This document shows positions 1 to 7,439 of a stretch of DNA of 64,000 nt, in pieces. This DNA comes from DATBGO01 sp963695645 (GTDB lineage: Bacteria > Actinomycetota > Actinomycetes > Streptosporangiales > Streptosporangiaceae). The position numbers were made by a program, and so were the translations under genes. Each line of letters opens with the position of its first letter. The first letter of the stretch is position 1. The notes beneath the pieces are model-generated. The model saw only the letters and a list, made by a program, of their open reading frames with translations. It did no database searches and was not told where the DNA came from. The DNA lies in contig CAVOHC010000016.1 of NCBI GenBank assembly GCA_963695645.1, positions 1 through 64,000 of the forward strand, given 5' to 3'.

Positions 1-1
1 C

Positions 2-790
2 TGGGCGGACCTCAGCAGCACACCCCAGTACGCCGCCTGGCGGCAACTGGCCGCGGCGCGCGGCGCCGGCGCGGACGTGCCGGGCTACCTGACACGCAGC
101 CTGCTGTCGGAGGTCATCTACGCCGCGGGAGGCGTTGAGCGGGAATTCGGGCAGCTGCGCAAGGCGCTGGCAGAGGTGCGGCAGTCCACCGAGGCGACAG
201 GTCGGCCTGCTCAACGCCGACCGGAGGAGCAGCCGGTTGCCGGCTCGTATGGTGCTGCTCCGTCCGTGCGCGCGGCGTCGTACAGCTTCGTGAACATGCT
301 CAGCTGGGCGCGATCCACGGTGGATCGCACCGACCGGCGATACCGGTCGCGGTCACCGGAGCGAGCAGGAATGCTCCCGGCCCTGGCAGACGGTCAGCTC
401 CGGGACAGCGTGGAGGCAGCCCTGCAGCATCTCAGGGCCGCGCTCCGAGATTCCAGGTTCCTCGCGAGTTACGCCGTTCATGCGGGTGCAGTGCCCGGCG
501 GCGGCGCGCCTGGTGCGGAGATCCTGCCTGATGGGCGCAGCCTCGCGAGGGTGCCTGACCCACTAGCGGATCCAGTGCTGACCGGGGAGGCGTTCGAGTT
601 CACTCAAGACCGCGACATGCTGACCTACGCAACCGAGCTGATGACCGCGATAGAGATATTCGTGGACAGCGTCCTTGACGCCTTCGCGGCCAACCGGCCA
701 GCAACGGCTGGCCCGCTTCCCCGTTCGGCGCAGCTAGGGGCGGACCGCGCGGATCAGCAGGTAATCGATGATCCGGTGTCGCCAGAGTAG
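2..790 (+). CDS. Hypothetical protein, 5' end missing
   Basis: The frame is already open at base 2 and runs to the stop at 788-790, so the true start lies outside the window; the GTG at 77 is only the first start codon visible. About 262 residues can be read. The product looks soluble and mostly helical, with segments such as FVNMLSWARSTVDRTDR and RFLASYAVHAG. I recognise no family with confidence; a HEPN-like helical fold is possible but weakly supported. Its last 57 bases overlap, tail to tail, the methyltransferase on the other strand. Confidence 0.5.
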   Translation, partial: WADLSSTPQYAAWRQLAAARGAGADVPGYLTRSLLSEVIYAAGGVEREFGQLRKALAEVRQSTEATGRPAQRRPEEQPVAGSYGAAPSVRAASYSFVNMLSWARSTVDRTDRRYRSRSPERAGMLPALADGQLRDSVEAALQHLRAALRDSRFLASYAVHAGAVPGGGAPGAEILPDGRSLARVPDPLADPVLTGEAFEFTQDRDMLTYATELMTAIEIFVDSVLDAFAANRPATAGPLPRSAQLGADRADQQVIDDPVSPE

Positions 791-1612
791 ATCGGCCTGC
801 CACAGCAGCAGGCGCGCGGCGGCCTGCTGCCCGGCGGGCGCGGACATCGCGCAGGCCAGCCGCTCCGCGGTGAGCCGAAACGCGGGAGCAAGCACACGAT
901 CGCCGCACGCCGTGACTTCCACGTCGGCCAGGCCGGCCGCGCGTGCGGCAGCGGCGATCTGGCCGGCTGTCATGGCCATGCTGCGGCGCAGCCCGAACAC
1001 CCGCAGCTGGGTCAGGCCAGCGAACAACTCAGCCGGGCTGACCGGCCAGCGCTGGGTGGAGATATCGGACATGCTCAGCACCCCGCCCGGGCGAAGGACC
1101 CGGTAACACTCGTCGAAAAAGGCCTTCCGGGAGCGGAAATGGAACGCTGCCTCCACGCTGATGACCCCGTCGACGGTCCCGGCGGCAATAGGCAGCCGGG
1201 TGGCGTCGCCCGCCACCGGCGCGGCTGCGGCCTCCCTCAGCCGGGCCCGGCCAGCCGCCAGCTGCCATTCGGTGATGTTCACCGCCACCAGCCGACGCGG
1301 GCGGACCGTCTCGGCGATCAGCGGATCCTGGGTGCCGAGCCCGTTACCCACATCGAGAATGACCCCGTCGCCGGGCAGCGCCGCCGCGAGCGTCCGGACC
1401 AGCCGCCGGCAGGCGTCTTCGGCCTCGTCCTCCGAACCCGGCCCGTCCCACAACCCCAGGTTCAGCCAGCCGGGCGCCAGCGCCAGGAAGAAGTCCGATC
1501 CGATGCTCTCGTATACCCGCGCGGCGACATTCCCGCCCTGCTTGAACACCTCGGCCGCATGCCGCGCATTCTGGCCTGTCCACCCTGTGATCCACCCCGG
1601 CTTGTCTGCCAT
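734..1612 (-). CDS. SAM-dependent methyltransferase (type 11, small-molecule type)
   Basis: Class I methyltransferase of about 292 residues. The SAM-binding motif I reads ILDVGNGLGTQDP, followed by an acidic motif-II segment (VAVNITEWQL) and the post-motif LRPGGVLSMSDIS, as in sterol, gamma-tocopherol and antibiotic O- or C-methyltransferases. The ATG at 1612 (MADKPGWITG) is chosen over an upstream start at 1690 because AAGGTGAGA precedes it at normal distance. The substrate cannot be deduced. It is divergent from the restriction endonuclease gene, with about 240 bp between starts, and its 3' end overlaps the first gene by 57 bp. Confidence 0.8.
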   Translation of the reverse strand: MADKPGWITGWTGQNARHAAEVFKQGGNVAARVYESIGSDFFLALAPGWLNLGLWDGPGSEDEAEDACRRLVRTLAAALPGDGVILDVGNGLGTQDPLIAETVRPRRLVAVNITEWQLAAGRARLREAAAAPVAGDATRLPIAAGTVDGVISVEAAFHFRSRKAFFDECYRVLRPGGVLSMSDISTQRWPVSPAELFAGLTQLRVFGLRRSMAMTAGQIAAAARAAGLADVEVTACGDRVLAPAFRLTAERLACAMSAPAGQQAAARLLLWQADLLWRHRIIDYLLIRAVRP

Positions 1613-1849
1613 CCCAGATCTCACCTTACGGGACGCCGCCCGCAGCGAACTGACTGCACCATCGGGGCCAGCGGACGAAGCGGTAGGCACCGGCGCGCGA
1701 GCCTCAGGGCAGGTGGGAGCGGTTCAGGTCGCTGGGCCGGGCAGATCGAGCAGGTGAACGAGGCGGAAGAAGCTCTGCCTGGCACAAGCGCTACCTTGTT
1801 GGGTTGCCGGACTCGTCGTCTTCGTTCCGGAACCCCGAGGAGCCAGCAC

Positions 1850-2611
1850 ATGACCGCGCCGTTCGTGACTTCCCTGCTCGGATGGAAGCCGAGCGCGAAG
1901 AACAAGCTTGGCTGGCCGCTCGTACCCAACTTCGCAGATGTGGACAACGCGGAGTCCATGCGGATCGGCGCCGGAATCCTCGATGAACTCGCAGTCACCA
2001 GGGATGTGGCCTCCAACGTCCCGAAGGACCCGGGAGGACCGCTAGAGCAGGCTGTCCGCGACCACATCAGCGAGACGCTGCCGGGCCTTCACCGCGACCG
2101 CGATTGGGTCGTCGCACGAGGGGAGATCATCACCCGATTCGACCAGTACGCGCACCTCAGCAAGGTGGCCGAGCTTGTCCGCGCAGCTCCTGAGCTGCGC
2201 ATCACCATCGGAATGGATTATCTGATCAGACCTGATGTGACGGTCGCGCTCGGCAATGTGCCGACTGCCTCGGGGCTGCCCCCGCTGCACGCGGCGATCT
2301 CATGCAAGTGGACGATTCGCTCGGACCGAGTGCAGAACATCCGGCACGAGTGCCTCCAAATGATCCGCCACCGTCGAGGCAGGCAGCCACACCTCGTGAC
2401 GGTGACCGCCGAACCGCTGCCCAGCCGCCTTGCCTCAATCGCCAGGGGAACTGGCGAGGTAGACGCGGTCTACCATGTCTCCTACGATGCGCTCAATGCG
2501 AGCGTGACCGACCACGCTAACCCGGACCAGCAGGATGCCTGGCGGGAAGTCGTGGGCCAGCGTCGGCTGCTCAGCTACGACTTGCTTGTCAACACATTGG
2601 CGTCATGGTGA
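1850..2611 (+). CDS. Type II restriction endonuclease, NgoMIV family
   Basis: Protein of 253 residues. The catalytic region shows GMDYLIRPDVTV (the PD acid), then AAISCKWTIRSDR with the S-C-K core, then a Glu 14 residues after the Lys (IRHE). That Lys-X13-Glu spacing and the R and D residues at Lys+4 and Lys+6 match what is known for NgoMIV, where they cut and read a CCGG core. A later stretch, TVTAEPLPSRLASIARGTG, is also typical of the family. The ATG at 1850 follows CGAGGAGC; the longer upstream frame is antisense to the methyltransferase and was discarded. The cytosine-5 methyltransferase follows 77 bp downstream, completing a restriction-modification pair. The target (GCCGGC or a longer CCGG site) is inferred, not shown. 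Confidence 0.85.
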   Translation: MTAPFVTSLLGWKPSAKNKLGWPLVPNFADVDNAESMRIGAGILDELAVTRDVASNVPKDPGGPLEQAVRDHISETLPGLHRDRDWVVARGEIITRFDQYAHLSKVAELVRAAPELRITIGMDYLIRPDVTVALGNVPTASGLPPLHAAISCKWTIRSDRVQNIRHECLQMIRHRRGRQPHLVTVTAEPLPSRLASIARGTGEVDAVYHVSYDALNASVTDHANPDQQDAWREVVGQRRLLSYDLLVNTLASW

Positions 2612-2688
2612 CGCTGCGCGGCGTGGGATACGGCTAACTGTCGGCGGCCGTCGGCAGAATCAGGCTTGAAGCGATCGCTGGAGGGACT

Positions 2689-3690
2689 GTGGGCGACCTA
2701 ACCTGCCTGGAGATCTGCGCCGGAGCGGGCGGTCAGGCACTCGGCCTGGAGCAGGCCGGCTTCATCCACGAAGCAGCAGCTGAGCTTGATCCGGATGCCT
2801 GCGCTACCCTCCGCCTCAACCGGGGATCTGAGTGGAAGATCGTCGAGGGCGACGTGCACGACCTGGACGGCCGCGCGTTCGCAGACATCGACCTCTTCTC
2901 CGGTGGTGTGCCCTGTCCGCCGTTCTCCATCGCCGGCAAGCAGCTCGGGCGGGACGACGACAGAGATCTTTTCCCTCAGGCGCTCCGGCTCGTCGAAGAG
3001 ATCAGCCCGCGCGCCGTCCTGCTGGAGAACGTGCGCGGACTGGCCGCCCAGCGGTTCGACGGCTACCGGGCTCAGGTCCTGGAACGATTGCACGCGCTTG
3101 GCTACGAGACTTGGTGGGACCTCGTGCATGCCAGCGAACACGGTGTCCCGCAGCTCAGGCCCCGATTCGTGCTTGTGGCGGTCAAGGAGCCATGGGCAGC
3201 GTTCTTCCGGTGGCCCGGACCTTCGCTGCATCCAGCGCCCATGGTCGGCGACACGCTGTACGACCTGATCCGGTCGCGTGGATGGCCCGGAGCGAGTGCC
3301 TGGCGAACAGGCGCGCGAGGAATCGCGCCCACAATTGTCGGCGGCAGCAAGAAGCACGGGGGGCCAGACCTGGGCCCGACGCGGGCGCGCGAAGCCTGGA
3401 AGAAGCTCGGCGTAGACGGGCTTGGCATTGCCAACGAGGTCCCCGGGCCCGATTTTCCCGTCGCCGCCTCCCCTAAGCTGACCGTCCGGATGGTAGCCCG
3501 GATCCAGGGCTTCCCCGATACCTGGGAATTTTCCGGGCGAAAGACGGCCGCATACCGCCAGGTTGGAAACGCCTTTCCCCCGCCGGTAGCACGAGCACTT
3601 GGTGAATCGATCCGGGACGCCCTGGACGGCGTCATCGCCGTACGGGAGACCGCCGACCTTGGCCATCACGCGAGCCTCGCCGCGGGCTGA
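2689..3690 (+). CDS. DNA (cytosine-5-)-methyltransferase, partner of the NgoMIV-type endonuclease
   Basis: Protein of 333 residues with the ordered C5-methyltransferase motifs: I (EICAGAGGQALG), IV with the catalytic Cys (GGVPCPPFS), VI (LLENVRG), VIII (PQLRPRF), IX (RMVARIQGFPD) and X (GNAFPPPVARALG). The short variable region between VIII and IX (roughly residues 180-255) would hold the target recognition domain. Start is GTG 2689 after GGAGGG; that spacing is short, about 4 nt. It lies directly after the endonuclease on the same strand and should protect host CCGG-containing sites. No Vsr or controller (C) protein gene is seen nearby. Confidence 0.93.
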   Translation: MGDLTCLEICAGAGGQALGLEQAGFIHEAAAELDPDACATLRLNRGSEWKIVEGDVHDLDGRAFADIDLFSGGVPCPPFSIAGKQLGRDDDRDLFPQALRLVEEISPRAVLLENVRGLAAQRFDGYRAQVLERLHALGYETWWDLVHASEHGVPQLRPRFVLVAVKEPWAAFFRWPGPSLHPAPMVGDTLYDLIRSRGWPGASAWRTGARGIAPTIVGGSKKHGGPDLGPTRAREAWKKLGVDGLGIANEVPGPDFPVAASPKLTVRMVARIQGFPDTWEFSGRKTAAYRQVGNAFPPPVARALGESIRDALDGVIAVRETADLGHHASLAAG

Positions 3691-3726
3691 CGGCGCAGAC
3701 CACTCCCACGAGGCGGCGGCGATTCC

Positions 3727-3782
3727 GACCGCCTCCCATAGACCGCCTCCCATAGACCGACTCCCATAGACCGCCTCCTATA
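3727..3782. repeat. 14-bp tandem repeat, four copies
   Basis: Unit gaccgcctcccata repeated four times head to tail (3727, 3741, 3755, 3769) with single-base changes in copies 3 and 4. It starts 37 bp after the methyltransferase stop codon. No hairpin is evident within one unit. Confidence 0.9.
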
Positions 3783-3887
3783 GCAGGTACTCAGCGCTGT
3801 ATCGATGCCTGCGCTACGGGACAAGATCCACTGACGAGTTCGGCGAGTCTCTCTGTGACCCCGCTCGCTGAGCCCCGAAACCAAGGC

Positions 3888-4203
3888 CGCCGGGCAGGCC
3901 GGCCGTGCATAACCTGTGCACGACTTGTGCAAAAACGCCGATCAGCCTGTGGGCAGTGTGGGGATAAGGCCAGGAATTCCGCCGCAACCAATCCCGCCGC
4001 GAGGCCTGCCACCTGCGTAAATACAATACGCGCATTGTACACAGGAGAAAAGATGAAACGGTCCACAAGCAATCGTGGCGCCAGCTTATAAAATTGTCGG
4101 CAGGTTCCCGCTGTGGTTATCAAGCTCCAGCGCCGGAGGCATAACCGCGGCGCTGGAGTCAGCAGGTGAGCCCTGGACGCTTCAGGGGAGAGGGGAAAGC
4201 GTC
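3888..4203 (+). promoter_or_regulatory. Conserved leader region, copy 1, upstream of micro-operon
   Basis: This non-coding stretch aligns along its length with 12830-13133. Shared blocks include cttgtgcaa, cctgtgggcag, ggggataaggcc, ggaattc, ggagaaaa and tccacaagcaat. Near the 3' end are a stem formed by ccagcgcc and ggcgctgg (about 4124-4156) and a CCCTG...CAGGG hairpin around an acgc(tt) turn (about 4172-4188), directly before the ribosome site GGGGAGAGGGG. In copy 2 the first stem is built from different bases, which suggests retained pairing. It may be a promoter plus structured 5' UTR. No known riboswitch class was recognised. Confidence 0.5.
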
Positions 4204-4281
4204 ATGATGTCATACACGCCGTTGGGTGGAATCCCAGGCTTGTATTTCGCCGCGCTGGATTTCACGTGTCCTGGCCGGTAA
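4204..4281 (+). CDS. 25-aa peptide, copy 1 (first gene of micro-operon)
   Basis: ATG ATG start after GGGGAGAGGGGAAAGCGTC. The peptide begins MMSYTPLGG and ends LDFTCPGR. Copy 2 at 13134-13211 has the same length and 19 of 25 residues identical, while the surrounding non-coding DNA has drifted more. This supports translation. Its last 16 bases overlap the start of the next frame, so the two are probably translationally coupled. Function unknown; it may be a leader peptide controlling the membrane protein. Confidence 0.5.
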   Translation: MMSYTPLGGIPGLYFAALDFTCPGR

Positions 4282-4463
4282 TCGCCTTCGCGGCGGCGGC
4301 GGTGATCGTGCTGGTCCTTGTCGTCGCGTGGATCGCCTTGACAGCCAACCGCCGCGACAGTCGTCACGGCACGCAACCCCGGGCCGCCCGCGGGCGTCAT
4401 CAGGGCACGCACGCCCGTCGGCCGCGACTCTGGCGTCACGGGGATCACGGCGTGCCCGTGTGA
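4266..4463 (+). CDS. 65-aa single-span membrane protein, copy 1
   Basis: GTG start at 4266 inside the 3' end of the 25-aa peptide gene. The product begins MSWPVIAFAAAAVIVLVL, one transmembrane helix with almost no leader. A basic, His/Arg-rich tail follows (RGRHQGTHARR, RLWRHG) and ends GVPV. Copy 2 (13196-13393) has exactly the same length, start context and tail, although the helix residues differ. A short helix with a positive cytoplasmic tail recalls small regulatory or toxin-like membrane proteins, but no family is recognised. Confidence 0.5.
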   Translation: MSWPVIAFAAAAVIVLVLVVAWIALTANRRDSRHGTQPRAARGRHQGTHARRPRLWRHGDHGVPV

Positions 4464-4480
4464 CAGACGGCTGCTCTGCT

Positions 4481-4690
4481 TGCTGAGTCGGTTCTGCCTG
4501 CTGAGTTGGTTCAGCCTGCTGAGTCGGTTCAGCGGTTCAGCCTGCTGAGTCGGTTCAGCTGCTGAGTCGGTTCAGCCTGCTGAGTCGGTTCAGCCTGCTG
4601 AGTCGGTTCAGCGTGCTGAGTTGGTTCAGCGTGCTGAGTTGGTTCAGCGGTTCAGCGTGCTGAGTTGGTTCAGCCTGCTGAGTCGGTTTT
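4481..4690. repeat. 18-bp minisatellite, about 11 copies
   Basis: Direct repeats of tgctgagtcggttcagcc with t/c and c/g variants, plus two 8-bp insertions of ggttcagc. The array lies between the stop of the small membrane protein and the 3' end of the CGNR gene. On the minus strand one frame would read Leu-Asn-Arg-Leu-Ser-Arg repeats, but no start or ribosome site supports translation. Confidence 0.9.
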
Positions 4691-4738
4691 CCGCCAGTGG
4701 CCACGCGGATGCAGTGAACAACTGCACGCGGAAGCGCG

Positions 4739-5293
4739 TTATGCGGACGGGGACACTCGCCCGGCCTGTCGTGTCCGATAGGCAGCGACGTTGGTGCGGT
4801 TCGCGCACGAGGTGCTGCAGAACCGCCGGGACCGGTTCTTGGACAAGTCGACGTGGACGTTGTCGCAATCGTCCGCACCGCACAGCCGCAGCCGGTCCAG
4901 CTGTCCGGAACGTATGACGTCGGTGAACGCCATCGCTGCCTCGACGGCCATCCGGTCGGCGAAGGGCGCGTCAGCAGGGGTCGCGTGCAGGTGGTAGTCC
5001 CAATTGTCGTGCTTCACCAGTTGCGGTAGCGCGTGCCCCTCCTGCAGCAGAGCGTTGACCACGGTGACGGCTTCGTCTTCATCCAGCTCCCAAAGCTGCT
5101 CAAGCCGGGGACGCAGCCGGCGGACGGCATCGAGCTCGGCCTGATCGCCGGTGCGTTCACCGGTCCACGCCCAGGTCACGGCGAAGTGGTCGAGGGCTGC
5201 GGGGTCAGACAGCTGCTCCCTGCCGCCGCGGCCGGTGTTGACCAGTGCTGCGGCACAGGTCAGTGCCACCTCCGTGTCATGGGCAAAAAGCAC
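4739..5293 (-). CDS. CGNR zinc-finger protein (ABATE domain)
   Basis: Protein of about 184 residues. The N-terminal ABATE region starts VLFAHDTEVALTCAAALVNT, and the C-terminal CGNR-type zinc finger shows CGADDCDNVHVDLSK, then RRFCSTSCANR. These proteins are putative DNA-binding stress-response regulators in actinobacteria. Start is GTG 5293, preceded by AAAGGAG, because homologues begin at this point; a longer GTG start at 5326 is possible. It is divergent from the EamA exporter gene, with only about 70 bp between starts, so it may control that gene. Inference only. Confidence 0.82.
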   Translation of the reverse strand: MLFAHDTEVALTCAAALVNTGRGGREQLSDPAALDHFAVTWAWTGERTGDQAELDAVRRLRPRLEQLWELDEDEAVTVVNALLQEGHALPQLVKHDNWDYHLHATPADAPFADRMAVEAAMAFTDVIRSGQLDRLRLCGADDCDNVHVDLSKNRSRRFCSTSCANRTNVAAYRTRQAGRVSPSA

Positions 5294-5364
5294 TTTGACT
5301 CCTTTCACCTCCTCAGCTAGCGTCACCAGCGTAGCTCCGTTTTACCCATTACAGGAGGATCGCT

Positions 5365-6447
5365 GTGACCGCAGCCGTGACCCGGGCCGCAACCGGCACC
5401 CGAGGCGGCTCTGGCCTGGCACTCGGCCTGCTGTCGGCCGCGACCTTCGGGACGTCGGGAGTATTCGCCACCTCGCTGATCAATGCCGGCTGGAGCCCCG
5501 CGGCGGCGGTGGCGGCCCGGGTCGCCGCAGCGGCGCTCGTGCTCACCGTTCCTGCCCTGCTGCAACTGCGCGGCAGGTGGGCGCTGCTGCGCCGCCGGGC
5601 CGGGAGGGTCGCCGCATTCGGCCTGGTCGCGGTCGCCGGATGCCAGCTCTTCTACTTCAACGCCATCCAGCGGATGCCGGTCGGCGTGGCCCTGCTGCTG
5701 GAATACCTCGGAACAGTGCTGGTGGTCGGCTGGCTCTGGCTGCGGCACGGCCAGCGGCCCCGGCGGCTCACCGTGCTGGGCGCGGTAGCCGCGATGACCG
5801 GGCTGGTGCTGGTCCTCAACCTGAGCGGATCGGCCCGGCTCGACCCCATCGGGGTAATGTGGGGCCTCCTGGCGGCCGTCGGCCTGGCAATCTACTTCCT
5901 GCTCTCGTCCGCGACCGACAAGGAGCCACTGCCGCCGATCGTCATGGCCTGGGCCAGCATGTGCGTGGGCGCGGCGCTGCTCGTAGCACTCGGATCCGTC
6001 GGCGTGCTATCCCTGACCGCCTCGAGCCGCGATGTCGATTTCGTCGGCCACCGAGTCAGCTGGATCGTGCCAGTGCTGGGGCTATCGCTGCTCGCCGCGG
6101 TCATCGCCTACGTCGCGGGCATCGGCGCGGCCCGCCGCCTCGGAGCCAAGCTCGCGTCGTTCACTGGCCTGTCGGAAGTCCTGTTCGCGGTCCTGTTCGC
6201 CTGGCTGCTGCTCAATCAGCTGCCATCCGACATGCAGTTGCTGGGCGGCGCATTCATCATCACCGGCGTCGCGCTGGTGCGGGTTGACGAATTGCGCGGT
6301 ACCCAAGATCCGGCCGAGCGTGCCACCAGCGGGTTCGTGATGTCGCCGCGCATCAGCGAGTACCCAGTGCCGCGCCAATGCCCGCACAGCGCGCCCGCAC
6401 ACGCTGGCCAAGCTCGTCCAGATCCCGCTGCTGCATCCGGTCGCTGA
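5365..6447 (+). CDS. EamA-family (DMT superfamily) exporter
   Basis: Protein of 360 residues with about ten hydrophobic helices arranged as two EamA repeats (roughly residues 17-150 and 165-305). Features include FGTSGVFATSLINAGWSP at the start of repeat 1 and LASFTGLSEVLFAVLFAW near the end of repeat 2. Such carriers export amino acids or other small metabolites. GTG start at 5365 follows ACAGGAGGATCGCT. The last 35-40 residues lie beyond the usual family end, and the gene overlaps the 3' end of the convergent IclR gene by 95 bp, so the tail may be a read-through extension. Confidence 0.88.
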   Translation: MTAAVTRAATGTRGGSGLALGLLSAATFGTSGVFATSLINAGWSPAAAVAARVAAAALVLTVPALLQLRGRWALLRRRAGRVAAFGLVAVAGCQLFYFNAIQRMPVGVALLLEYLGTVLVVGWLWLRHGQRPRRLTVLGAVAAMTGLVLVLNLSGSARLDPIGVMWGLLAAVGLAIYFLLSSATDKEPLPPIVMAWASMCVGAALLVALGSVGVLSLTASSRDVDFVGHRVSWIVPVLGLSLLAAVIAYVAGIGAARRLGAKLASFTGLSEVLFAVLFAWLLLNQLPSDMQLLGGAFIITGVALVRVDELRGTQDPAERATSGFVMSPRISEYPVPRQCPHSAPAHAGQARPDPAAASGR

Positions 6448-7240
6448 GCCCGGACACCGAGATCGCCCAAGCAGGCCGTCCATCCGTGCCGCAGATAGCG
6501 GCGGCCACACAGCTAAGCCCGGTCTCGTTCTCCTCGTCGTCGATAGCGAACCCGCGTTCCCGGGTCGCCGCAAGCTCAAGATCCAGATCACTCCGCGTCG
6601 TGATCGTGTGCTCGTTGAACCGCTCGTACGGCTCCGGCCCGAGCAGCACCTCGCACATGGCCGGGGGCGACAAGGCGAGCACTGCCTTGCCCAGCGCGCT
6701 GCAGTGCGCGGGGACGGTCTGTCCCAGCGACGGCAGGCTCCGCAGCGCGTAACCGCCCTCCAGGACCGCCTCGTACACCAGCCGGCCGCCGTGCACCCCG
6801 ACCAGGTTGATCGTCTCGCCGGTCTCGATCCGCAGCTCCGCCATGACCGGCTCCGCCAGTTGCGTGATCAGCGACCTGGTCGCCTGCGCCGCCAGCGACC
6901 GGGCGCCCGGCCCAAGCCGGTAAGTGTGACTGGCCGCCACGTGCTCGGCGAACCCCCGCCCCCGCAGCGTCTCAAGGACGCGGAACATCGTGGTCCGCGA
7001 CGTGCCCAGTTCCTGCGCCAGCTCGGCCAGCCGCGCCTCCCCCTGCCGCGCGATGAACTCCAGCACAGCCAGCCCGCGGTCCAGCGAGCCAAGCAGGTTG
7101 CCCGCCGACACAGCACCCGCCACCGGCACAGCACCCGCCACCGGCACAGCACCCGCCACCGGCACAGCACCCGCCGCCGGCACAGCGCCAGTTGACTCCG
7201 CATCTGCTGACACATTGCCCGTTGAGACGGTGCCCGCCAC
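6353..7240 (-). CDS. IclR-family transcriptional regulator with repeat-bearing N terminus
   Basis: Protein of 295 residues. A low-complexity N terminus contains AGAVPV repeated four times (about residues 23-46). It is followed by the IclR winged helix (SLDRGLAVLEFIARQGEAR, LAQELGTSRTTMFRVLETL) and the C-terminal effector domain (HCSALGKAVLAL, GFAIDDEENETGLSCVAA). The GTG at 7240 is accepted because GGAGGGG lies 9 nt upstream, so the repeats should be translated. It faces the metallophosphoesterase operon across about 200 bp holding two palindromes, the expected place for autoregulation and control of the operon. Confidence 0.9.
   Translation of the reverse strand: MAGTVSTGNVSADAESTGAVPAAGAVPVAGAVPVAGAVPVAGAVSAGNLLGSLDRGLAVLEFIARQGEARLAELAQELGTSRTTMFRVLETLRGRGFAEHVAASHTYRLGPGARSLAAQATRSLITQLAEPVMAELRIETGETINLVGVHGGRLVYEAVLEGGYALRSLPSLGQTVPAHCSALGKAVLALSPPAMCEVLLGPEPYERFNEHTITTRSDLDLELAATRERGFAIDDEENETGLSCVAAAICGTDGRPAWAISVSGLSDRMQQRDLDELGQRVRARCAGIGAALGTR
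7113..7184. repeat. 18-bp in-frame tandem repeat, four copies
   Basis: Unit gcacccgccaccggcaca repeated four times, the last with one changed base. It lies inside the IclR gene and encodes the Ala-Gly-Ala-Val-Pro-Val repeats at its N terminus. The unit is a multiple of three, so copy-number change would keep the frame. Confidence 0.9.
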
Positions 7241-7302
7241 GATCTCCCACCCCTCCGCATTTGCAGCAGTACGCGGTCTTGACCCGAGATCGCCCCGCCG
7301 CT

Positions 7303-7320
7303 ACCGTAACGCTATACGGT
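7303..7320. promoter_or_regulatory. Palindrome, candidate IclR operator 1
   Basis: ACCGTAACGCTATACGGT reads as an inverted repeat with arms ACCGTA and TACGGT. It is in the IclR/metallophosphoesterase intergenic region and shares the TACGG arm with the second palindrome 8 bp away. Confidence 0.5.
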
Positions 7321-7327
7321 TCAAGCT

Positions 7328-7344
7328 GTTCCATTATACGGAAC
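7328..7344. promoter_or_regulatory. Palindrome, candidate IclR operator 2
   Basis: GTTCCATTATACGGAAC is a 17-bp near-perfect palindrome. It resembles the TTCCG-N-CGGAA sites bound by several actinobacterial IclR proteins. Its centre is about 25 bp from the centre of operator 1, which suits cooperative binding by two dimers on one DNA face region. Not proven. Confidence 0.55.
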
Positions 7345-7439
7345 ATCGGGACGCCGGGAACAGCAAAAATCCCGAACTGCAGAGCACCCAGAAACGCGGC
7401 AACGGCGCAGCGACACGAAACGACCATCAGGACGCTGGT

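Noticed and set aside
2698..3753. Long minus-strand frame over the cytosine-5 methyltransferase gene
   Set aside because: It is the antisense shadow of a clearly conserved gene, with no domain and no ribosome site.
3950..4080. DnaA-box-like strings (tgtggggataa, gtccacaag) in the leader regions
   Set aside because: They match the DnaA box only with mismatches or an inserted base, are few, and neither dnaA/dnaN nor an AT-rich stretch is near. An origin is not supported.
4481..4690. CRISPR-like array
   Set aside because: The repeats are contiguous without unique spacers, and no cas genes are present; it is a minisatellite.
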